NCBI GenBank assembly: GCA_048393175.1
Contig: DBFJJM010000028.1
Coordinates: 1 to 14,524, forward strand
DNA length: 14,524 nt
Origin: Merdicola sp048393175
Lineage (GTDB): Bacteria; Bacillota; Clostridia; TANB77; CAG-508
Direction of reading: 5' to 3'
Each line of letters begins with the position of its first letter. The first letter of the stretch is position 1. A model generated the notes under the pieces. The model saw only the letters and a list, made by a program, of their open reading frames with translations. It ran no database searches and was not told where the DNA came from. Shown piece after piece: positions 1-6,046 of this stretch. A program made the position numbers and the translations under genes.

Positions 1-47
1 ATTTATCTATTCTTCTTTTTGCCTTTTTCAAAAGAGTAAAAAAAGCT

Positions 48-815
48 TTATTTTAGATATTGTTTGCCAGTGCTATCAATAGCATAATTGTCTTGATAAA
101 TTAAATTCGATACCGTCACTACTTGGTAGCCTTGCTCTTTTATTTTAGTTAATATCATCTCTAAGCTTTCTTTTGTATGTTTCGTTCCATTATGTGTTAA
201 AATAATCGAACCCGGTTCTAATTTTCCATCTAACCTCTTCCACATTTGTTCTCCTGTTAGACCAGAATAATCTAATGTATCTAAAGACCATTGAATGGTT
301 TTCATTTTTTCTTCCTCTGCTGCTGTTACTACTGTATTATTGTATTCTCCATAAGGACCACGATAAAGAGTTGGTATTTTTCCTGTTATTTTTTCTATTT
401 TCTCATTACATGCTTTTATCTCTTCTCTATTTTTTTCTAAAGAAAGCTGATTGACATGTGGATGAGTATTCGAATGATTGGCTATTTCATGACCCTTATC
501 TGAAATCTTTTTGACTGCTTCTGGATATTTTTCTACCCAATCTCCTACCATAAAGAAGGTAATTTTCACATTACACTTTTCTAATGTTGTCAAAATCGAA
601 TCAATATCCTCTGCATCCCATGCACAGTTCATCGTTAAAGCAATTTTTTTGTCTTGCGTTTTCACGCTATAAATAGGAAGTTTTTTACTTTCTGTTGCCG
701 CTGTTTCTACTGTTTTACCATTTGTAAAGGTAGTTGCTATAACAAAAAGGATTACTACTGTACAAACCGCGACTAAATAAGAATATATCTTTTTTTTATC
801 AAATACGAAAAACAT
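48..815 (-). CDS. Membrane-anchored polysaccharide deacetylase (NodB domain, PdaB-like)
   Basis: A 255-residue protein with one N-terminal membrane segment (about residues 11-30) and an extracytoplasmic NodB-type domain (about 57-240). These enzymes remove N-acetyl groups from cell-wall polysaccharide. Length and layout resemble the sporulation deacetylase PdaB. Visible motifs: HSNTH with H114 and H118 as metal ligands, RGPYG at 152-156, and LTH at 206-208. Motif 1, normally TFDD or TFD, is TMNCAWD at 61-67, so the usual catalytic-base Asp is Asn63. That could mean altered chemistry or a different residue filling the role. The start is the ATG at 813-815, because a GGAGG lies 6 nt upstream (822-826); the frame is open further upstream, but that stretch is leader containing the ribosome binding site. 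It is probably transcribed alone. Family assignment is firm, the exact substrate is not. Confidence 0.88.
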   Translation of the reverse strand: MFFVFDKKKIYSYLVAVCTVVILFVIATTFTNGKTVETAATESKKLPIYSVKTQDKKIALTMNCAWDAEDIDSILTTLEKCNVKITFFMVGDWVEKYPEAVKKISDKGHEIANHSNTHPHVNQLSLEKNREEIKACNEKIEKITGKIPTLYRGPYGEYNNTVVTAAEEEKMKTIQWSLDTLDYSGLTGEQMWKRLDGKLEPGSIILTHNGTKHTKESLEMILTKIKEQGYQVVTVSNLIYQDNYAIDSTGKQYLK

Positions 816-951
816 AAAAAACCTCCTCAAATGAGCTGTTATATCTATATGCAAGTGTTTTTTTCTTTATGCTATACTTTGACAAGAAAATAACTACTGT
901 TCTATTTTATTCATTCAATTGAATCAGTAGCGGTAAAACTGTAATATGATT

Positions 952-989
952 CCCCCCCTTAGCTCAAGCAAAGCTTGTGCTAGGGGGGG
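952..989 (-). other. Strong C7/G7 hairpin behind the small gene
   Basis: C7 at 952-958 pairs with G7 at 983-989. The stem continues through T959-A982, AGC/GCT (961-963 with 979-981, one bulged T) and CAAGC/GCTTG (965-969 with 973-977), with an AAA loop. It begins 13 nt past the stop of the minus-strand small gene. No T-tract follows on either strand, so it is not a textbook intrinsic terminator. It may protect an mRNA 3' end or mark the edge of an inserted segment. Confidence 0.6.
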
Positions 990-1002
990 TTGGGAGTGCT
1001 TG

Positions 1003-1230
1003 CTATTTGGCGTCATACAGGTGAACTGTCGCATGGAGATTTTCTACAATAGAAGAAAGTAAAAAATTGAGGAATTGTCCAAAAGCCTCTTGAGCCTTTT
1101 GAGTCTGCATTCCCCCTCCGGTCTTCTTTTCGAGAAACCTCTGAAATGCCTCTTTAGGATAAGCTGTGCTGAATTTTGCCAACTCGATTACACAGGCATA
1201 CTCATCCATTCTACTCCACCATGTTGTCAT
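1003..1230 (-). CDS. Small protein of unknown function, 75 aa
   Basis: I do not recognise this protein. It is 75 residues, starting MTTWWSRMDEY, mostly amphipathic-helical in character, with a short Gly-rich break (TGGGMQ) in the middle and no membrane segment or signal peptide. Three things support a real gene. There is a GGAGG (1239-1243) exactly 8 nt before the ATG, a near-consensus sigma-A promoter (1299-1327) aimed at it, and a 26-bp palindrome covering the predicted start site. A GTG immediately precedes the ATG, but the ATG is better placed for the ribosome. Base composition is visibly richer in G+C than the neighbours, suggesting acquisition by transfer. A strong hairpin follows the stop. 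It could also be the remnant of a longer mobile-element protein. Confidence 0.6.
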   Translation of the reverse strand: MTTWWSRMDEYACVIELAKFSTAYPKEAFQRFLEKKTGGGMQTQKAQEAFGQFLNFLLSSIVENLHATVHLYDAK

Positions 1231-1270
1231 CACACTAGCCTCCTTTTTTGAATCTAGAACAGATTCTTAC

Positions 1271-1296
1271 TATTGTACAAAGTATATCGTACAATA
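1271..1296. promoter_or_regulatory. Palindromic operator candidate over the small-gene start site
   Basis: Perfect 8-bp arms TATTGTAC and GTACAATA are separated by 10 nt. The repeat begins 2 nt downstream of the -10 box of the minus-strand promoter, so a bound dimeric repressor would cover the transcription start. The regulator is not in the window as far as can be seen. Confidence 0.5.
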
Positions 1297-1298
1297 CT

Positions 1299-1327
1299 AT
1301 TATACCAATATTTACATAAAATTGCAA
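1299..1327 (-). promoter_or_regulatory. Sigma-A promoter of the small gene
   Basis: Read on the minus strand: TTGCAA (1322-1327), 17 nt, TATAAT (1299-1304). The -10 is perfect, the -35 matches four of six, and the spacing is ideal. It starts only 1 nt beyond the stop codon of the SDR gene, so the small gene is an independent transcription unit. Confidence 0.75.
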
Positions 1328-1328
1328 T

Positions 1329-2342
1329 TCATTTATTTTCGTTCTCTTTTAACCCATTTTGTATTTTTCCATTTTCTTTTAACCAGACTATTGTATCTTT
1401 TAATGTCTCTTTTATCTCAAGATGGGTATAACCTAACTCTTGTTCTGCTTTTTGAGAGGAAAAATTACTATTCGAACCTAACGTATACACCGCATAAGAA
1501 GTAAAAAGTGGTTTTTGTTTCACTATTTTATAATATACTTCAGATAAAAAACCTGTTGCATAAGCAAACCATCTTGCAATTTTAAATTTTGGAGCTTTTG
1601 TACCGGTTAAATCTTCTACTAACTTCATTAATTCTTTTACAGAAACATAACTTCCTGCTAAAATGTAGCACTGTCCATCTTTTCCTCTTTGTGCTACTTT
1701 TACTAGTCCTTCGGCTACATCTCTTACATCCACAAAATTGTATCCACCCTCTAAATAAGCCCCTATCTTTCTATCTGCACAATCTATCACAAGTTGCCCT
1801 AAATTAGACGGAATATATTCATATGGTCCAATTACTCCAGAAGGATGGGTAATCATAATTTCTACTCCTTCTTTCGTATGTTGTAATAAATAATTGGTTG
1901 CTTCCGCTTTCGTTTTGGCATAAGTACCTTTTACCCATTGCTCTGAAAAGCTATTTACTTCGTGCATTAATTCTTTGTTCTCTTTTTCTGGAATAGCATG
2001 GACAGAACTAGTATAGACTAACCTTTTTACGTTTTCTTCTTTACAAGCCTCAAATACATTTTTGGTCCCTTGTACATTTACCTCATACATTACTTTTTTG
2101 CTGCCATTTCCAATCTCAATAATACCTGCTAAATGAAAGACCGTTTCCGCTCCTTGAAAGGCTTTTTTTAAAGATGAAATGTCTCTTACATCTCCATAAC
2201 AAATTGGTATACCCATGTCGGTAAGATATTGTGCATTTTCCTTCTCTAAAACAAAAGCAGTTACTTCATATCCTTTGTCTACCAAATTACGTACCAAAAC
2301 ATTTCCGATGTGTCCTGTGGCACCTGTTACAACACATTTCAA
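1329..2342 (-). CDS. Extended SDR, NAD(P)-dependent epimerase/dehydratase/reductase family
   Basis: A 337-residue cytosolic oxidoreductase of the extended short-chain dehydrogenase type. Visible features are the nucleotide-binding loop GATGHIG at 7-13, an acidic residue after the fourth strand (GDVRD, 50-54), HLAG at 70-73, the catalytic-region TSS at 111-113, and YAKTK at 141-145 (Y141 and K145). Overall it resembles dihydroflavonol-4-reductase-like or HpnA-like bacterial SDRs acting on sugar nucleotides or ketones; the substrate cannot be read from sequence. The start is TTG at 2340-2342: GGAGG (2351-2355) lies exactly 8 nt upstream and the Rossmann strand begins at once (MKCVVTG). An out-of-frame ATG at 2335-2337 could mislead start prediction. 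No functional link to its neighbours is evident, and promoter evidence is limited to a TATAAT-like box near 2408. Confidence 0.88.
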   Translation of the reverse strand: MKCVVTGATGHIGNVLVRNLVDKGYEVTAFVLEKENAQYLTDMGIPICYGDVRDISSLKKAFQGAETVFHLAGIIEIGNGSKKVMYEVNVQGTKNVFEACKEENVKRLVYTSSVHAIPEKENKELMHEVNSFSEQWVKGTYAKTKAEATNYLLQHTKEGVEIMITHPSGVIGPYEYIPSNLGQLVIDCADRKIGAYLEGGYNFVDVRDVAEGLVKVAQRGKDGQCYILAGSYVSVKELMKLVEDLTGTKAPKFKIARWFAYATGFLSEVYYKIVKQKPLFTSYAVYTLGSNSNFSSQKAEQELGYTHLEIKETLKDTIVWLKENGKIQNGLKENENK

Positions 2343-2355
2343 AAAGAAGACCTCC
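2340..2355 (-). promoter_or_regulatory. Ribosome binding site fixing a TTG start
   Basis: GGAGG at 2351-2355 is followed by 8 nt and then TTG at 2340-2342. The only nearby ATG (2335-2337) is out of frame with the Rossmann fold, so initiation at TTG is required. Confidence 0.8.
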
Positions 2356-2443
2356 TTCCTTTGTCTACTCTTTTTCTAGTTTATTTTCTTTTTCTATTTA
2401 ACTTTATTATATCTCACTTTTTCTCTTTTTACTATATCTTGGC

Positions 2444-2471
2444 AACAATTCTTGGTATTTTACATAATATA
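2444..2471 (+). promoter_or_regulatory. Possible sigma-K type promoter of the Cys-rich gene
   Basis: CATAATATA at 2463-2471 fits the mother-cell sigma-K -10 pattern CATAnnnTA. AACA at 2444-2447, 15 nt upstream, fits the loose -35 pattern mACm. These patterns are short and arise by chance in AT-rich DNA, but the position (44 nt before the start codon) and the coat-like product agree with it. Confidence 0.35.
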
Positions 2472-2514
2472 TATTAAGCGAAAAGCTGAATATTTTGTAG
2501 AAAGGATGAATCAT

Positions 2515-2952
2515 ATGGATTGCGATAAAAGTATTTGCCCTGTTGTTGATATTGATGGTGTCATCGCATGTGGAAAGCAATTTGATTTAGACATCACGCT
2601 TCCAGAAGATAATCGTAATGTTATCTATGGTGTGATAAGAGATTGTTACAAAGAGCCTGTATGTGATGCTGTTGTAAAATTAATTGAAGTAACTTGTGAA
2701 TGTGGAAAAGAGGAAAGAAAACCAGTTTCTCACACCTTTACAGATAAAAATGGAGAATTTGTTTTTGGACCTTTATGTCCAAATCGTTATTATGAAATCC
2801 AAATTTGGGTAAACAAAGTAGACCACGTAAAAGTTTGTGCAAAATGTCACCATGAAGGACGTTGTCTAAAAGGTGTTGATATGGACTGCTGTGATTGCTA
2901 CGTTTGTGAAGATAAAGAATGCTGCAACAGAGAATGTGAAGAAGAAGAATAA
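2515..2952 (+). CDS. Cys-rich protein with a transthyretin-like (carboxypeptidase-regulatory-type) beta domain, coat-like
   Basis: A 145-residue protein with 18 cysteines and no signal peptide or membrane segment. The central part (about 35-105) reads like a carboxypeptidase-regulatory or CnaB-type beta-sandwich: VIYGVIRD, then a variable loop, then FTDKNGEFVFGPLCP and YYEIQIWV. The C-terminal tail is dense in Cys pairs (DCCDC, ECCNREC) and ends in acidic residues. Such single-domain Cys-rich proteins in spore-formers are often coat or outer-layer components cross-linked by disulfides; that role is inferred here. The ATG at 2515 is chosen because AAAGGA lies just upstream at 2501-2506. An in-frame ATG at 2506 touches that site and is too close, and the frame upstream of it is leader. 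It is monocistronic and ends at a bidirectional terminator. Confidence 0.75.
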   Translation: MDCDKSICPVVDIDGVIACGKQFDLDITLPEDNRNVIYGVIRDCYKEPVCDAVVKLIEVTCECGKEERKPVSHTFTDKNGEFVFGPLCPNRYYEIQIWVNKVDHVKVCAKCHHEGRCLKGVDMDCCDCYVCEDKECCNRECEEEE

Positions 2953-2954
2953 CT

Positions 2955-2988
2955 AAAAAAGGCTTAAGGTTTCCCTTAAGTCTTTTTT
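2955..2988. terminator. Bidirectional intrinsic terminator
   Basis: AAAAAAG, a G-T pair and CTTAAGG pair with CCTTAAG and CTTTTTT around a 4-nt loop. T runs occur on both strands. It ends the Cys-rich gene rightward and the TSUP cassette leftward; its right arm overlaps the stop codon of the 46-residue gene by 2 nt. Confidence 0.88.
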
Positions 2989-3127
2989 ACATAATTCCCA
3001 TTTTCTTAGCAATTTGTTTTCCTTTTTTAACCATTTTTCTTTTATTGATTGTCATTCCTTCTTGATACATCATAACCACACCTGCCGTCACAATGGTTCC
3101 TAATAACATGCCTTTCATAAATTTCAT
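2987..3127 (-). CDS. Small membrane peptide of unknown function, 46 aa
   Basis: A short gene found by reading the minus strand: MKFMKGMLLGTIVTAGVVMM begins a 46-residue product with one hydrophobic segment (about residues 7-21), followed by a strongly basic tail (KRKMVKKGKQ, then KKMGIM). Its ATG overlaps the TGA of the preceding TSUP gene as ATGA (3124-3127), the classic arrangement for translational coupling. A GGAGG sits at 3141-3145, 13 nt upstream, somewhat far, which also fits coupled re-initiation. The basic tail predicts an N-out, C-in single-pass protein. I do not recognise the family for certain; similar short Met/Lys-rich membrane peptides occur in Clostridia. Its position suggests an accessory subunit of the TSUP pair, which is inference. 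Confidence 0.68.
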   Translation of the reverse strand: MKFMKGMLLGTIVTAGVVMMYQEGMTINKRKMVKKGKQIAKKMGIM

Positions 3128-3546
3128 TTTGTTTGCTTTCCCTCCTTGCTTTTTTGTTCTTTTACTGTAGTATCTCCTATTTTTTTAGATTTATACGATT
3201 TGATATACTGATATATCTCATAAATTGCTATCATTCCTAAAAAGATTCCAAAATATCTTCTTAAAGCTCCTGACTCTATTTTGCTAGCAAGCATCGCTCC
3301 TCCAACAGCACCTATTATTCCGATGATTCCAATATATACTCCTAACTTCCACTTAATATAGTGTTGCTTAAAATTAATAATAATAGCAGCAATAGCAGTA
3401 GGAATAAAAAATACAAGATTCGTAGCTTGTGCAATATGTTGTTCTTTTCCTAAAAATAGTGTTAAAAGGAGAATTAATATCGTTCCTCCTCCCATACCAG
3501 TTCCACTGACAATTCCAGCTACAAAACCAATCAAAACTTCTAACAT
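3124..3546 (-). CDS. Half-size TSUP (TauE/SafE-like) membrane protein, second of a pair
   Basis: A 140-residue integral membrane protein with about four hydrophobic segments and a basic C-terminal tail (about 113-140). The N-terminal GFVAGIVSGTGMGGGTILI motif and the later KWKLG...GAVGGAMLASKI segment match one repeat of the sulfite exporter TauE/SafE family (TSUP, PF01925), whose members export or import small sulfur or carboxylate anions. Full-length members carry two such repeats in about 250 residues; this one has a single repeat. It lies 9 nt after the other half-size protein, with AAGGAG immediately before its ATG, so the two are co-translated and probably form a heteromeric transporter. 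The substrate cannot be deduced. Confidence 0.85.
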   Translation of the reverse strand: MLEVLIGFVAGIVSGTGMGGGTILILLLTLFLGKEQHIAQATNLVFFIPTAIAAIIINFKQHYIKWKLGVYIGIIGIIGAVGGAMLASKIESGALRRYFGIFLGMIAIYEIYQYIKSYKSKKIGDTTVKEQKSKEGKQTK

Positions 3547-3555
3547 CTTTTCTCC

Positions 3556-3906
3556 TTAAAAAAAGGTTAATTTTATGGCAGCATAAAGTAAAAATACAAT
3601 AAAGGATAGTTTTAAAATATGGTCAGATAATTTTTTTAATAATTTTGCTCCAATCATTCCACCTACTATTCCGCCAATTGCACATAGCAGACCTAATTTC
3701 CAATCAATATATTTGTCTTTATAATAGAAAATACTACTTGTTATCACCATTGGCAAAATAGAAAACACAGAGGTAGCTCTTGCTTCTTCTTCACTTAACC
3801 CCAAAAAATATAAATAAGCAGGAACTAAAATCATTCCTCCACCAGAAGCAAAAAATCCACTTACTATACCAGTTATAAGTCCTATTATAATTTTTTTTAG
3901 TTTCAT
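3556..3906 (-). CDS. Half-size TSUP (TauE/SafE-like) membrane protein, first of a pair
   Basis: A 116-residue membrane protein with about four hydrophobic segments. It carries the TSUP signature GLITGIVSGFFASGGGMIL near the N terminus, then a loop with EEARATS, then DWKLGLL and GGMIGAKLLKKL. Like its partner it has one repeat instead of two. The start is uncertain. The ATG at 3904-3906 puts the conserved helix at the N terminus, as is usual for the family, but has no visible Shine-Dalgarno. An in-frame TTG at 3964-3966 has a weak GGTGA 8 nt upstream and would add 20 hydrophilic residues; that GGTGA lies in the terminator arm behind rarA. A TACAAT box at about 3959-3964 could be the promoter, which would favour the ATG start. 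Confidence 0.83.
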   Translation of the reverse strand: MKLKKIIIGLITGIVSGFFASGGGMILVPAYLYFLGLSEEEARATSVFSILPMVITSSIFYYKDKYIDWKLGLLCAIGGIVGGMIGAKLLKKLSDHILKLSFIVFLLYAAIKLTFF

Positions 3907-3950
3907 ATTAGTTAGTTTTTGCCAGTTTTTATTTTTTATACTTATTTTCT

Positions 3951-3974
3951 TTTTTTGATTGTACAATCAAAAAA
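3951..3974. repeat. Perfect 24-bp palindrome upstream of the TSUP cassette
   Basis: T6-GATTGT followed directly by ACAATC-A6 makes a perfect two-fold palindrome with no spacer. It lies between rarA and the first TSUP gene, contains a TACAAT box on the minus strand, and has the same TTGTAC/GTACAA half-sites as the palindrome at 1271-1296. Operator function is a guess. Confidence 0.5.
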
Positions 3975-4003
3975 TCACCAACAAAAAAAGTTCGTGATTT
4001 TTT
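3969..4003 (-). terminator. Intrinsic terminator of ruvA-rarA
   Basis: On the minus strand, AAAAAATCAC pairs with GTGATTTTTT. The stem extends by AAC/GTT past a G-G mismatch, around a T-rich loop. It begins 10 nt after the rarA stop and ends in a T run, and it overlaps the 24-bp palindrome. Confidence 0.75.
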
Positions 4004-4013
4004 CTCTTTTTAT

Positions 4014-5255
4014 TTAATCTATTGTATCATCTTTGATATAATACTTGGTTTGTAACATTTTATCTGGTAGATATTGCTGGTCTACTACATGTCCTGGATA
4101 GTCATGTGGATATTTATACCCTTTTCCATATCCTAATTTTTCCATTCCTTCTGCTGGAGCATTACGTATATGCATTGGAATTTCACCTGTATCTTTATTT
4201 TGTACATCTTCTAATGCTCGGTTAATCCCTAAATAAGTAGCATTTGATTTCTTAGAAGTTGCTACATAAACAGCCGCTTCTGATAATATAATTTTAGCTT
4301 CTGGCATTCCAATCATATGTACTGCTTGCATCGCACTAGTCGCTACTACTAAGGCATTTGGATTTGCCATTCCTACATCTTCTGCTGCTGCAATAACAAT
4401 TCTTCTAGCTAAAAAAACGGGGTCTTCTCCTCCATTTAAAGCTCTTGCTAAATAGAAAATAGCAGCATCTGGGTCACTTCCACGCATTGATTTGATAAAA
4501 GCAGAAATATTATCATAATGGCTATCTCCATTTTTATCAAAAATTGCTTTTCTGCTTTGTACACTTTCTGCTGCAATTTCAGGAGTAATATGAATCGAGC
4601 CGTCTTGGTCCATTTTGGTAGTAAGGACTGCTACTTCTAATCCATTTAAAGCCGTTCTTACATCTCCATTCGAAACATCGGCAATTTTTTCAATAGTATC
4701 TGGTTCTATTTTTATATGATAAGTCCCAAGTCCTTCTTCTCTTTGTAATGCCATTTTTAAGACTTTAACAATATCTTTTTGGCTCAAAGGATTTAATTTA
4801 AAGACCATAGAACGAGATATCAATGCTTTATTTACTTCAAAATAAGGATTTTCTGTGGTAGCCCCTATTAAAATAATGGTTCCGTTTTCCACAAAAGGAA
4901 GAAGTGCATCTTGTTGTAATTTATTAAAACGATGAATTTCATCAATAAATAAAATACTTTTTCCAGAAGGATTAAACATTCTATTTTTGGTCTCTTCTAC
5001 TACTCTTTTAATTTCTGCTACACCTGATGTAACTGCATTTATTTTATAAAAAGGATATTTTGTTGTTTCACTAATCACCCTTGCTAAAGACGTTTTACCA
5101 CATCCCGGAGGACCAAATAGAATAATACTAGACAAACGGTCTGCTTTAATTGTTCGGTAAAGGATTTTATCTTTTGCTAAAATATGTTCTTGTCCTACAT
5201 ATTCTTCTAACGTTTTGGGTCTCATACGATAGGCTAGAGGCTCTTTTAAATCCAT
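4014..5255 (-). CDS. rarA: Replication-associated recombination protein A (AAA+ ATPase)
   Basis: A 413-residue cytosolic AAA+ ATPase of the RarA/MgsA/WRNIP1 family, which acts at stalled replication forks and interacts with SSB. Motifs: the family N terminus LAYRMRPKTLEEYVGQ (7-22), Walker A GPPGCGKTS (48-56), Walker B ILFIDEIHRF (101-110), sensor 1 GATTENP (131-137) and an SRS arginine-finger region (148-150). The C-terminal half has the tetramerisation region with NALVVATSAMQAVHMIGMPE and the terminal YKYPHDYPGHVVDQQYLPD signature. Length is normal and nothing is missing. It follows ruvA by 20 nt in the same direction, so the two form an operon; a GA-rich, weak Shine-Dalgarno (AAGGGAAG) precedes the ATG. 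Confidence 0.96.
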   Translation of the reverse strand: MDLKEPLAYRMRPKTLEEYVGQEHILAKDKILYRTIKADRLSSIILFGPPGCGKTSLARVISETTKYPFYKINAVTSGVAEIKRVVEETKNRMFNPSGKSILFIDEIHRFNKLQQDALLPFVENGTIILIGATTENPYFEVNKALISRSMVFKLNPLSQKDIVKVLKMALQREEGLGTYHIKIEPDTIEKIADVSNGDVRTALNGLEVAVLTTKMDQDGSIHITPEIAAESVQSRKAIFDKNGDSHYDNISAFIKSMRGSDPDAAIFYLARALNGGEDPVFLARRIVIAAAEDVGMANPNALVVATSAMQAVHMIGMPEAKIILSEAAVYVATSKKSNATYLGINRALEDVQNKDTGEIPMHIRNAPAEGMEKLGYGKGYKYPHDYPGHVVDQQYLPDKMLQTKYYIKDDTID

Positions 5256-5275
5256 TTTCTTTCTTCCCTTCTCTT

Positions 5276-5878
5276 CTATTTTCCTAAATAACTAAGTGCT
5301 TTTTTAATACGTTCTTCTACACCAAGACCCTCCTTTGGTAATTTTTCTAAAACAGTTTCAATCTCTGTTTTACTATATCCTAATACCTTAAGAGCTGCTA
5401 TCGTTTCTTCTGTTTCATTATCTTTCTGAATAGCTTGTTCTAATTGGTCATTTTCTATCTTACCAATCGCTTGCTGTGTTTTTAATTTGTCTTTTAGTTC
5501 AAGAACAATTCTTTGTGCGGTTTTCAAGCCAACACCTTGTACTTTTGTTAACCTTTTTACATCATTTGAGATAACAGCTAAAGCAAAACTAGAAGGAGTA
5601 ATGCTAGAAAGCATTGTAATGGCTGATTTTGCACCAATTCCGCTAACCGATAAAAGTAGTTCAAACATTCTTAATTCTTCTTTACTGATAAAACCATATA
5701 GACTCATATCATCTTCCCTTACTTGAAAATGGGTATGAACTTTAACCTCTTGCCCTAACTGTCCTAATTTTTGAATAGAAGGTTCACTCATAAAAATTTT
5801 AAATCCTACTCCCCCTACTTCTATTACGATATAATTTATACTTTTACTTTCTAACTTTCCTTTTACATAAGCAAACAT
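5276..5878 (-). CDS. ruvA: Holliday junction branch migration protein RuvA
   Basis: A 200-residue protein of normal RuvA length that binds four-way junctions as a tetramer and loads the RuvB motor. Three domains are visible: the N-terminal OB fold (1-62, MFAYVKGKL...GVGFKIF), the tandem helix-hairpin-helix region (VSGIGAKSA at 78-86, VQGVGLKTA at 113-121), and, after a linker, the RuvB-contacting three-helix domain (about 156-200, TIAALKVLGYSKTEIE). The start is the ATG at 5876-5878, with AAAGGGAG 7 nt upstream; an in-frame TTG at 5900-5902 lies before that site and is not the start. It is the first gene of a two-gene operon with rarA; ruvB is not the adjacent gene. Confidence 0.97.
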   Translation of the reverse strand: MFAYVKGKLESKSINYIVIEVGGVGFKIFMSEPSIQKLGQLGQEVKVHTHFQVREDDMSLYGFISKEELRMFELLLSVSGIGAKSAITMLSSITPSSFALAVISNDVKRLTKVQGVGLKTAQRIVLELKDKLKTQQAIGKIENDQLEQAIQKDNETEETIAALKVLGYSKTEIETVLEKLPKEGLGVEERIKKALSYLGK

Positions 5879-5917
5879 TTTCTTTCTCCCTTTAGCAAAC
5901 AAATTTTCTTTTTTGTT

Positions 5918-5945
5918 ATTATATCATAAAGTTTTTGTTTTGCAA
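5918..5945 (-). promoter_or_regulatory. Sigma-A promoter of ruvA-rarA
   Basis: On the minus strand: TTGCAA (5940-5945), 16 nt, TATAAT (5918-5923), 40 nt before the ruvA ATG. No LexA-like box was recognised near it. Confidence 0.75.
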
Positions 5946-5983
5946 CTGTTTTTTTACATCTTATATCATTGTGGCTGTTACCA

Positions 5984-6012
5984 TTGTTTTTCAGACGAAA
6001 AGGTAGTATGAT
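5984..6012 (+). promoter_or_regulatory. Probable promoter of the cardiolipin synthase gene
   Basis: TTGTTT (5984-5989), 17 nt, TATGAT (6007-6012), about 34 nt before the start codon. Each box departs from consensus at one or more positions, but the spacing is ideal. The arms TTTCAGAC (5989-5996) and GTCTGAAA (6026-6033) form an inverted repeat flanking the -10 and start site. Confidence 0.5.
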
Positions 6013-6046
6013 ATCAATAGAAAATGTCTGAAATTTAGGAGGATAT

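Noticed and set aside
1..47. GCcTTTTT...AAAAAaGC hairpin behind the deacetylase gene
   Set aside because: A weak A:T stem with a mismatch and no T run in the direction of the minus-strand gene; at most a poor terminator of an unseen plus-strand gene to the left.
913..924. ATTCAATTGAAT palindrome upstream of the deacetylase
   Set aside because: A 12-bp AT-rich palindrome without a clear promoter beside it is expected by chance in this composition.
1166..1504. Plus-strand open frame of 112 codons across the small-gene promoter and the SDR 3' end
   Set aside because: It is antisense to two better supported genes, has no Shine-Dalgarno, and its composition is that of reversed coding sequence.
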